Assembly (NCBI GenBank): GCA_018985225.1
Contig: JADGIF010000229.1
Coordinates: 1 to 13,709, forward strand
DNA from: Amoeboradix gromovi
Lineage: Eukaryota > Sanchytriomycota > Sanchytriomycetes > Sanchytriales > Sanchytriaceae
Reading direction: 5' to 3'
DNA length: 13,709 bases
Part shown: piece after piece, positions 8,122 through 13,709 of the stretch
How the letters are laid out: each line of letters begins with the position of its first letter
How positions within the stretch are numbered: the stretch's first letter is position 1
Position numbers and translations under genes: made by a program
Notes under the pieces: model-generated
Databases searched by the model: none
What the model saw: the letters and a program-made list of their open reading frames with translations, nothing else
Told to the model about the DNA's origin: nothing

Positions 8122-9427
8122 GCAAGAATATAAATAAAATCATTGCAAATACAGTTGGTCTAGACCCATCACTCGCAAATTGGTCTTTGACCACGCCGAG
8201 CACTTGATCTACAGTCATTCGAGTAAAATTTCCATATTTAGAGAGTTCATCTCTTTGTAAATTGATGCGTGACATGACATCTGCATAAGTATCTGGATCC
8301 AGTCCCATTGCTCTCAGCTTATCATCTGGAATCTTACTGTCAATTGGAATAAAACTACCAGGATAGAAATCCGCAATCTTCTGGTTGCACGAATCTGTAG
8401 AGTTTACAGAGGAACGTAAGGCATCATAATGTGACTGCAAATCAATATTGTATTGGTCTACGGTATCTAGATCATCTATTGGGTATTCTGCGGTAGATAT
8501 CATCTCAGTTTCTGTAACTACCGATATTTCAGGGTAAGTAGCAGTTTGAGTTGGCAAACTACTAATTAAATCCCTCTTCTGTAAATTTGCTGCAGTTCTG
8601 TTACTGGTTTTTGTCTCTGTATACCTTTTATATGTTGCACAGACTCCTTTGAACTGAAATAAATCGGAATGCAAGTAAGTTGTGTTATTGATTTTAAATT
8701 TCTCTTTGCTTATACTTGTTTTCATGTCTGTATAGCTGTTTTGAACGTATTGCCAAATGTTTAAAGTTGAGTCAATAAAAGCATGGTGAGCAGTGAAATA
8801 TGGATCCATAGGGCTATAGGCTTGCGCCATATCTCCACCAATATGAACATGAACTGCACCGTGGATACTGAACTCTATATTGGTGGCGAAATTTGTATAA
8901 TCCTTGCCGCTGCCAATAATCGTGCTATCCAAATCAGCCCATCCAGATATCAGTACACTTTCAACTGTCTCTCTGAAAATACATGTGCCAGCATCAAACA
9001 CTGGTGGCATTTTAAAACTTTCATAAATTTGCCCTCTTACACATTGGCCATTTTGTTTACCATAATAGTACGGATCATTGCTAATACTTTTGGTAATCAT
9101 TCCGTTGTACGTTGTAGCTTCTGCTGCCCAATCAATGTAAGGCAGGGTCAAGTCGTCTCCACCAATTGCTCGTATTTCATTCTCGAATTCCCACAGCATT
9201 GCCCGATGCCATGTAAAAAACCTCATTGTGCCATGTATTCTGGAGAAAATGTCTTGGTGTAATTTAGCATAGTATCTTATTCTCCCAGTATTTTTCATCT
9301 GGCGGTATGCCTTAACAATTCGCTGCCATTTCCCTTCTTTTTCAACTGTTCTGAAGTCTTTTCTGATTCTTGGATTCGCGCAAGGAACAGTTACTTGCGC
9401 ATATAATATAGCAGCGATGAGAAGCAT
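8117..9427 (-). CDS. Secreted tyrosinase (type-3 copper), probably GPI-anchored
   Basis: Oxidises monophenols and o-diphenols to quinones (melanin formation, wall cross-linking). 436 residues without introns. A signal peptide spans about 1-17 (hydrophobic LLIAAILYA, then VPCA). The CuA site has His57, His65 and His74 and fits the tyrosinase signature H-x4-FF-x-WHR-x2-L-x3-E at 65-82. The CuB site has His189 and His193 (HGAVHVHIGG) and His215 in DPYFTAHHAFID (208-219), where Thr212 replaces the usual hydrophobic/aromatic residue. All six copper ligands are therefore present. The catalytic domain ends near 270, followed by a Ser/Thr-rich, N-glycosylation-site-containing C-terminal region. The last 12 residues (TVFAMILFIFLQ) are hydrophobic after a small-residue stretch (ASDGS, 418-422), as in GPI-anchor signals, so cell-surface attachment is inferred. 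It lies 232 bp downstream of, and on the same strand as, the LRR membrane protein gene. Confidence 0.92.
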   Translation of the reverse strand: MLLIAAILYAQVTVPCANPRIRKDFRTVEKEGKWQRIVKAYRQMKNTGRIRYYAKLHQDIFSRIHGTMRFFTWHRAMLWEFENEIRAIGGDDLTLPYIDWAAEATTYNGMITKSISNDPYYYGKQNGQCVRGQIYESFKMPPVFDAGTCIFRETVESVLISGWADLDSTIIGSGKDYTNFATNIEFSIHGAVHVHIGGDMAQAYSPMDPYFTAHHAFIDSTLNIWQYVQNSYTDMKTSISKEKFKINNTTYLHSDLFQFKGVCATYKRYTETKTSNRTAANLQKRDLISSLPTQTATYPEISVVTETEMISTAEYPIDDLDTVDQYNIDLQSHYDALRSSVNSTDSCNQKIADFYPGSFIPIDSKIPDDKLRAMGLDPDTYADVMSRINLQRDELSKYGNFTRMTVDQVLGVVKDQFASDGSRPTVFAMILFIFLQ

Positions 9428-9659
9428 GAACCGCTAGTTCTAGAATCATTATTTATTCAGTTGGAAACGCTTGCATGGGTTTTTATTCGCTGTTTTAAAT
9501 TGAATTCTGACTTGCCTTTATTTAACTTGATGCAAGTAATTGTATTAATTTGTATCCATGATTGCTTGCCAGATTATACAGAGCCAAATAAAAACATAAG
9601 GGCTTGGAGTATACAGTTCGCTTTATAACTCAATAGAATACGCAAAAACATAAAGAAAC

Positions 9660-11150
9660 TTAGAATTTACTATTGTCATCGTCAAAAATCTCAAACTGGC
9701 CATCTTTGTTTTTCCAATTTTTAACAACTTGTTTGAATGGTCTTAGAATTAAAATACCGCTAATTGCTACAAGCATTAGGACCAGCTTTATTACAACTTT
9801 GATAACAGTATCGGCTTTCAACGAATTGTTGCTAAATGAAAGGGTAGGCATATTTTCGCTAGAAATGGTGGCAGAGTTGTAGCTGGAAATGGTGGCAGAA
9901 TCGTTGCTGTGTGAACCATACACCAAAGAAATTTGGTTTTGAAGTGATTTGCTAGCAGGTAAACTAAATTCAGTTGTATCTATTTCTTGGCTATAAATTT
10001 CACTTTCAAACTCATACGTTGTACCCAAATTGTGTTCGATCGTGTTTAATTCAGAGTTTGCTATTGTGAAAATTTGAGATGTGGAGGTTTTAGAATATGA
10101 CAAAGCTGATGATTTTAGAGAAACTGAGGGTGAGAGAGTTGATACTTTCCGAGTGTTTGGAAGGTTCAAGGGACTATATAATCCGCTTTTAGTGCATTTT
10201 AGGGTTTCAATGTTTGCACTATTGGAGAGGGGATTATTTGAGATATCACAAAAAGTTAGTTTATCCGCATTAAAAATTACCAGATCTGTAATCCAGTTAT
10301 CATTCAATCGAAGTTCACTTGGCACGTTAAGCACAACAGAACCAGTAAACCTGTTACCTGGCAAGTTAACATAGCCTAGCCAGAGCACTTCCAAAGTATC
10401 AGGTAGTTCAGGCACATCGCCGTAAAATGAATTAGCTTGAAGCTTGAGTTCTTCGATATTAGAGTTCGCAAGATTGTTGAGATTTCCAGTTAACTTGTTT
10501 CTTTGCAAATAAACAACTTTCAATTTAATTGGATAACTTTGGTAATTAAAATGACCAGTAAGCATATTTTGCGGCATTTCTAGGTTTTCTAGCGACACAG
10601 GTAAAGTTTTAGGTAGGCTACCGGATATTTGGTTTTGGGATAGTCTTAAAATTATCAATGAATCTGGTAACTGCGGCAATATTCCTGAAAATGAATTTAA
10701 TTGTGCAATTAGATTCTCCAACAGAGGAGGCAATGTTGGCAAACTGCCATTGAATAAATTACCATGTAAATCCAAGTTCAAAATACCAGCAGGTAAAGTG
10801 CCATCCCCTATTTTTCCAGTTATTTTATTCGTTGACAAGTCCAAGTCTGTTAACGATGATGGCAGCGCAGTCGTGTTTAAAACACCATTTAGAGACTTGG
10901 ATGACCAAGCTATTGAAGTAACGACAGAGCCAATGCATTCTACTCCTAAGGTTACATTACAGCAGTTAATTGTAAGTGATACCAAAGTGGATGAGCTTAT
11001 GTTTAATCCACGGGCAAGATTTACAACATTAGCACAGTCAGCAATATTCTCAGACTGTATTACGAACATAAATACGATCAGCATTCGAATTTTTAGGACA
11101 TGACCTTCTTTATATTTAAAACAAAGTTTTTGATTGGCATATTTAGCCAT
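9660..11150 (-). CDS. Leucine-rich-repeat receptor-like membrane protein
   Basis: 496 residues. The N-terminus has a hydrophobic segment at about 23-40 (MLIVFMFVIQ...ADCA); Met23 (ATG at 11084-11082) gives a cleaner signal peptide than Met1, so the true start may be there. An N-cap region with paired cysteines (Cys63, 64, 72) precedes about nine to ten LRRs (about 75-312) of the form L-x-x-L-x-L-x-x-N-x-[ILF]-[TS]-G-x-[LI]-P. A Ser/Thr-rich stalk (about 335-445) follows, containing a short duplication of N-[D]SATISS (416-423 and 425-431). One transmembrane helix (449-469) ends in Arg470, and a short acidic cytoplasmic tail (to 496) lacks a kinase. The architecture matches plant-type receptor-like proteins and fungal LRR surface proteins. 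Ligand and partners unknown. One repeat has a five-residue insertion (GYVNL, 259-263). No AATAAA lies close to the stop, unlike the neighbours. Confidence 0.85.
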   Translation of the reverse strand: MAKYANQKLCFKYKEGHVLKIRMLIVFMFVIQSENIADCANVVNLARGLNISSSTLVSLTINCCNVTLGVECIGSVVTSIAWSSKSLNGVLNTTALPSSLTDLDLSTNKITGKIGDGTLPAGILNLDLHGNLFNGSLPTLPPLLENLIAQLNSFSGILPQLPDSLIILRLSQNQISGSLPKTLPVSLENLEMPQNMLTGHFNYQSYPIKLKVVYLQRNKLTGNLNNLANSNIEELKLQANSFYGDVPELPDTLEVLWLGYVNLPGNRFTGSVVLNVPSELRLNDNWITDLVIFNADKLTFCDISNNPLSNSANIETLKCTKSGLYSPLNLPNTRKVSTLSPSVSLKSSALSYSKTSTSQIFTIANSELNTIEHNLGTTYEFESEIYSQEIDTTEFSLPASKSLQNQISLVYGSHSNDSATISSYNSATISSENMPTLSFSNNSLKADTVIKVVIKLVLMLVAISGILILRPFKQVVKNWKNKDGQFEIFDDDNSKF

Positions 11151-11514
11151 TCATGAGAAACAGCAAATAGAAGACTAGCATACGTTAAACTTGAAAAAAT
11201 TTGAACAATACGAGATTTACCAACACATTAAGTTACAAAATGATCATGTTACCCTTTATCAAGAAACTAAGATCTTAACTTTATACTAACTCAAGTAATA
11301 GAGTATCATTGTAATAATATTATAGTAACAGCGCTCCTCATTGAAATTCTCTATTTTCCTGGAAATCAGGAATTGCCACAAAGTAACTAAGAATGTTTCT
11401 CCCTACGTTGCTGCGATAGCTACGCTTTCGATATCATGTGGTAGTACCACCTTAATTATTTCCTTAAATTTAGCATACTAGGGATTACAACACTTGATTC
11501 CATTTATCATTTGA
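11151..11514. other. Intergenic region between LRR gene and TnpB/Fanzor-like relic
   Basis: Contains the minus-strand promoter of the LRR gene, without a clear TATA box, and no secure gene. A perfect short inverted repeat GTGGTA-G-TACCAC lies at 11438-11450. A 13-base word shared with the short frame at 4687 occurs at 11362-11374. The stretch may include decayed 5' parts of the following relic. Confidence 0.3.
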
Positions 11515-11721
11515 GGAAAGGAAGAATATCCGGTGTTTAAAGAATTAAAAAAAATCTGGAAAATGTTATCTTTGTCAAGAAACTGTAACTTAGTCCCGAA
11601 AAATGGTTTATTTATTTGTAAAAAAGGCTTTCAAACTCTTCCAATCCACCAGTGCACTCATTGTGATGAAGTCTTAGATAGTGATATGAATGCGGGTTAC
11701 AATTATCTTGAAGTCTGTTAA
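11515..11721 (+). pseudogene. Relic of a TnpB/Fanzor-like (OrfB) nuclease: C-terminal zinc ribbon
   Basis: A frame open for 68 codons, following a stop at 11512-11514 and lacking an ATG at its start, ends with HQC-x2-C-DEVLDSDMNAGYNYL (residues 45-65 of the open segment). This matches the last part of the TnpB/Fanzor zinc ribbon, C-x2-C followed by [DR]-D-x-NA-x-x-N, where the Asp is the third catalytic residue; here it is Asp57. The upstream half of the ribbon appears as SRNCNL (21-26), where the second Cys of the expected C-x2-C is Val27, so the zinc site is broken. RuvC I and II regions were not found upstream, so this is a short dead fragment. Fanzors are known in many fungi, so the presence is plausible. 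The motif match is short; the call is moderate. Confidence 0.45.
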
Positions 11722-11817
11722 CAAATAGCAAAGGATAAATTCGGCATATAAAAATGATAGAAAACTACTTCGCCTTGTCTTAATGAAATGTGTACTTGTG
11801 CAAAATTATTTAATCTG

Positions 11818-11911
11818 GTTTTTCCAATTTTAATTAAATAAACCATTTATTGTGATTGAATATAGTTTTTCCAATTTTAATTAAATAAACCATTTATTAT
11901 GATTCAATCAG
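11818..11911. repeat. 47-bp imperfect tandem direct repeat
   Basis: Copies 11818-11864 and 11865-11911 are nearly identical over their first 42 bases (two substitutions) and differ in the last few. Each unit contains an imperfect hairpin, from GGTTTTTCC to AATAAACC. It lies about 100 bp after the zinc-ribbon relic and just before the eIF4E-like fragment. Origin unknown; it may be a slippage duplication or a leftover element end. Confidence 0.85.
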
Positions 11912-11992
11912 CTATATTGATCCGACATACTCTGTTTCTGAGCTTTTCCAACGGCATAAAAACTTGATATTCATTCATTCCAAAATTTGCAG

Positions 11993-12184
11993 ATGAGACC
12001 AGACGCCGGGATCCTTACTATGTCTAATCCAAAGAAATCGCTACTAGACAGAAAATACACGCTTTGGTTTCGAGGAGCTGGTCAAGGATGGAAAGATGCG
12101 GTGCACTTGATGTCTACTTTTACTTGCTTTGAGATGAAATCCACTAGGAGACATACACACAACCCGTCATTTGGGTATACGTAG
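11993..12184 (+). pseudogene. Truncated eIF4E-family (cap-binding) fragment
   Basis: The frame from ATG 11993 (second Met at 12020) encodes 63 residues. Residues about 16-44 read LLDRKYTLWFRGAG-QG-WKDAVHLMSTF, which aligns with the start of the eIF4E fold in human eIF4E (HPLQNRWALWF...TWQANLRLISKF). The Trp of GWKDAV corresponds to cap-stacking Trp56, and Tyr corresponds to Trp43, as in the eIF4E2/4EHP class. After STFTCFE the similarity stops and the frame ends at 12182-12184; the second cap-binding Trp (the MWE loop) and the remaining two thirds of the about 200-residue fold are absent downstream. It is therefore read as a 5' gene fragment. Alternatively it is a short genuine first exon whose partner was not found. 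The similarity is short but well ordered. Confidence 0.45.
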
Positions 12185-12348
12185 CTATCATATATTTAAA
12201 ATACATGGTTCCCTATTCAATTCCACCTTAGGGTAGTGGAAGTGCGAGCAATCAGTTTAGCGGAACGATGCACTTTTTCAGTTTGTCTGTGGAATCTTTG
12301 ATTTCCTCTGAAATCGTTACTTTTAATAAGGAGTATGTTCCGAAGGAG

Positions 12349-12612
12349 ATGACAAACAAAAGAAGCCCATTTCTTACTTTACCAAAGAGAAAGAATGCTG
12401 TGCCACCTAGTTGTATACCTGAGCTTTCTGCAATGCTAACTTGCTGGTCATCCAGTGGACAGCAGTCATCAAATTGTATGAGCATTAGTGCACAGTTTAT
12501 AGCCTGCATGAAATCTGCAACATTAGCAAAGAAGGCAATACCAAAGGATCTGAATAGAGACTTGAAGAAGTATGGGATTCCTCAATTAAGGATTCCGAGG
12601 TATAACAAATAA
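12349..12612 (+). CDS. Twin CX9C mitochondrial ribosomal small-subunit protein mS37 (Mrp10/CHCHD1-like)
   Basis: 87 residues from ATG 12349. Two CX9C motifs, Cys22-x9-Cys32 and Cys43-x9-Cys53, form a CHCH helical hairpin; such proteins are imported and oxidised by the Mia40 pathway. The basic N-terminus with PFLTLPKRKNAVPPSC, then LTCW and the basic C-terminal tail (GIPQLRIPRYNK), fits the Mrp10/mS37 pattern rather than Cox17, Cox19 or Cmc1. The frame also opens at an ATG 81 bases upstream (12268), but the extra 27 residues do not resemble the family, which normally begins shortly before the basic segment; 12349 is preferred. The TAA stop is embedded in AATAAA (12608-12613). It converges with the spliced gene on the other strand. 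Confidence 0.78.
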   Translation: MTNKRSPFLTLPKRKNAVPPSCIPELSAMLTCWSSSGQQSSNCMSISAQFIACMKSATLAKKAIPKDLNRDLKKYGIPQLRIPRYNK

Positions 12613-12621
12613 AATTTTATT
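12608..12621. terminator. Palindromic bidirectional polyadenylation signal between convergent genes
   Basis: AATAAAATTTTATT is a perfect 14-base palindrome giving AATAAA on the plus strand (12608-12613, overlapping the TAA stop of the CX9C gene) and AATAAA on the minus strand (12621-12616, 19 bases after the TAG stop of the convergent spliced gene). Dual use is inferred from position. Confidence 0.6.
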
Positions 12622-12640
12622 CACATCTGTAGACACCACA

Positions 12641-13287
12641 CTACTTGGCACTTAAAAAGTCATTCCTTAGCTGTATGAATCCTTTTTCGCTGAATACTTT
12701 CACAAGCAAATCTACTTTTTCTCCACTAAATGGCAACTTTTCTTTAAGATCATTCAAGTGCCATTTATCCTTTTGCAGCAATGTACTATGTAACAAAAAC
12801 ACCTGGTCTTTTGCTTCATCTTGCTAAATTAGAAAAACATTACTTGAAATACTTGTGGAAGCGCCTTGATATTAAAACTATGTTTTATTGGGGTTATTAT
12901 GCTGTTGGGCGAAGACATGGCAGAACTTGGTGTATGTTTGGCGGCAGGTGTCCTAAAAAGTGGAAGTCTCGGCATCGTATGGCTTGAGTTAGTCGCAAAA
13001 CTAAGCTCGTCATTCTTTGGCAACGGTGTCTTAAAGTGAGGCAAGCTTGGAATATCGCTAGTTTTCGAGTTAAAGCTAGTATCCTTTATGGGTGTACGAT
13101 AACCAGTATTGTAAGGCACCACCGAGGGAGTCTGATGTATACTCATTTCCTCGAGATCGTTTGTCATTTTCTCGTCAAAGTCTTGCTGTATTTTTAGAAG
13201 CCTTTTACAGATGGCATTCAGCTCATCCTGGTAGTCACTATAGTCTCCCACAATTAAACCTCGAATGACGTTAAGTGCTTGTTCCAT
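12641..13287 (-). CDS. Two-exon gene: coiled-coil, S/T-P-rich protein of unknown function (possible kinetochore or cell-cycle protein)
   Basis: Exon 1 runs 13287 to 12853 (145 residues) and exon 2 12823 to 12641 (60 residues and TAG); the joined protein has about 205 residues, or 208 with the alternative donor. Exon 2 has no stop for 60 codons, starts exactly after an AG acceptor and reads like real protein, so the gene is spliced. The N-terminus (about 1-45) is acidic and helical (YQDELNAICKRLLKIQQDFDEKM), likely coiled coil. The middle (50-140) is disordered with seven S/T-P sites (53, 65, 87, 113, 119, 126, 132), including TPIK twice and LP-x-F-[KR]-TP twice (82-88, 108-114), typical of CDK substrates. 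The C-terminus (146-205) is a compact helical module, perhaps winged-helix-like (KWHLNDLKEKLPFSGEKVDL). A Ska3-like kinetochore role is only a hypothesis; no family was firmly recognised. Confidence 0.65.
12824..12852 (-). other. Very short spliceosomal intron (29 nt, or 20 nt with a second donor)
   Basis: On the minus strand the exon sequence CAA is followed by GTATTT (donor at 12852), a second possible donor GTAATG (12843), then TTTTTCTAATTTAG, with a CTAAT branch-like motif five bases before the terminal AG (12824). Both donors are phase 0 and in frame with exon 2. Read unspliced, the frame ends at the TAA inside the CTAAT. Confidence 0.6.
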
Positions 13288-13544
13288 GACTTGGGCCCCT
13301 TGTATTAAAAATTGATTTTTAATAGTGCCCGATCAGATGGTTAACGAAAAATGTGGGACCAATACTAAAAGCTGGTTTCAAGCCACTTCATACAGTTGTC
13401 ACACCAAGTCATTTAGCATAGTGATCTTATAGAAGCAAAATCAATGTGTCTATCCATAACTTGGATTATAACAATCATTTATAAAATACATACTATTTGA
13501 ATCCATACTAGGGAGCATTTTTATAATTCAAATAAACATATTGT

Positions 13545-13709
13545 TTAAAGCATGGAACCAAGTGCCTTGTCCTTTGTCCTCTTGCTGTTCTTATCCTTAT
13601 TCTGTGTCCAACCTCTTACTACTCGTGTGAGTGGTGTGTAGTAGAGCACTGCTATGGCAACCATTATGCTTAGCACACACTTTCCAATGACGAACAGGGT
13701 CCAATGGAT
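13545..13709 (-). CDS. C-terminal end of a membrane protein, partial (runs off the window)
   Basis: A frame open from the window edge to a TAA at 13547-13545 gives 54 residues. It starts inside a hydrophobic stretch (WTLFVIGKCVLSIMVAIAVL, ending YYTPLTRVV), most likely a last transmembrane helix. A strongly basic tail (TQNKDKNSKRTKDK) follows, as on the cytosolic side. No family was recognised. The region between it and the spliced gene (13288-13544) shows no other gene. It may be a chance frame, but helix plus basic tail is protein-like. Confidence 0.5.
   Translation of the reverse strand: MHWTLFVIGKCVLSIMVAIAVLYYTPLTRVVRGWTQNKDKNSKRTKDKALGSML

Noticed and set aside
8783-9262. 159-codon plus-strand frame
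   Set aside because: Antisense to the conserved copper domains of tyrosinase, with no motif of its own.
10081-11103. Plus-strand frames of 97 and 117 codons within the LRR gene
   Set aside because: Antisense shadows of the periodic LRR coding sequence.
12226-12242. CCAC...GTGG short inverted repeat before the CX9C gene
   Set aside because: Only four-base arms; expected by chance.
12268-12348. N-terminal 27-residue extension of the CX9C protein
   Set aside because: Same frame and in principle translatable, but it does not resemble the family N-terminus, and CX9C proteins need no presequence. The internal ATG at 12349 is preferred.
12252-12509. Minus-strand 85-codon frame with a hydrophobic membrane-like stretch
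   Set aside because: It lies antisense to the CX9C gene, whose four spaced cysteines are convincing; the hydrophobic run is explained as the complement of that coding sequence.
12781-12987. 68-codon plus-strand frame, Trp- and Arg-rich
   Set aside because: Antisense to the spliced gene and its intron; composition reflects the complement of TP-rich codons.
11474-13515. CATACTAGGGA found at about 11474 and 13504
   Set aside because: Single shared 11-mer without extended similarity.

Overview
The window looks like nuclear DNA of an early-diverging (zygomycete-grade) fungus. It is AT-rich, its genes lie on both strands and do not form operons, and almost all coding regions are single uninterrupted frames. 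The malate synthase is of the fungal type, there is a fungal-style secreted tyrosinase and a leucine-rich-repeat membrane protein, and there is a B12-dependent methylmalonyl-CoA mutase, an enzyme usually absent from Dikarya but found in early-diverging fungi. The exact phylum is inference (Zoopagomycota such as Kickxellomycotina would fit).

Layout. 1-400: upstream region with no secure gene. 401-2023 (+): malate synthase (glyoxylate cycle) ending in a peroxisomal-type TKL tail. 2256-3791 (-): a 511-residue, very hydrophilic, probably disordered protein with an internal 22-residue duplication. 3924-4580 (-): a LEA-group-3-like protein with a probable mitochondrial presequence. These two tandem genes look like a desiccation/stress pair. 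4581-5721: about 1.1 kb with no convincing gene. 5722-7923 (+): methylmalonyl-CoA mutase, start corrected to the first ATG. 8117-9427 (-): tyrosinase with signal peptide and GPI-like tail. 9660-11150 (-): LRR protein with one membrane span. 11151-12348: a gene graveyard with a TnpB/Fanzor-like zinc-ribbon relic, a 47-bp tandem duplication and a truncated eIF4E-like fragment. 12349-12612 (+): twin CX9C protein of the mitoribosomal mS37/Mrp10 type. 12641-13287 (-): a two-exon gene, missed by ORF calling, with a spliceosomal intron of only 20 or 29 nt; it is rich in CDK-type S/T-P sites. 13545-13709 (-): C-terminal end of a membrane protein that runs off the window.

Functionally, malate synthase and methylmalonyl-CoA mutase both feed C2/C3 carbon into the TCA cycle in different organelles, but they are not adjacent, so a linked role is only suggestive. 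The most striking architectural feature is compactness: in most genes an AATAAA polyadenylation signal overlaps or lies within about 20 nt of the stop codon. One 14-bp palindrome supplies AATAAA on both strands to two convergent genes. No RNA genes, CRISPR arrays or intact mobile elements were seen.
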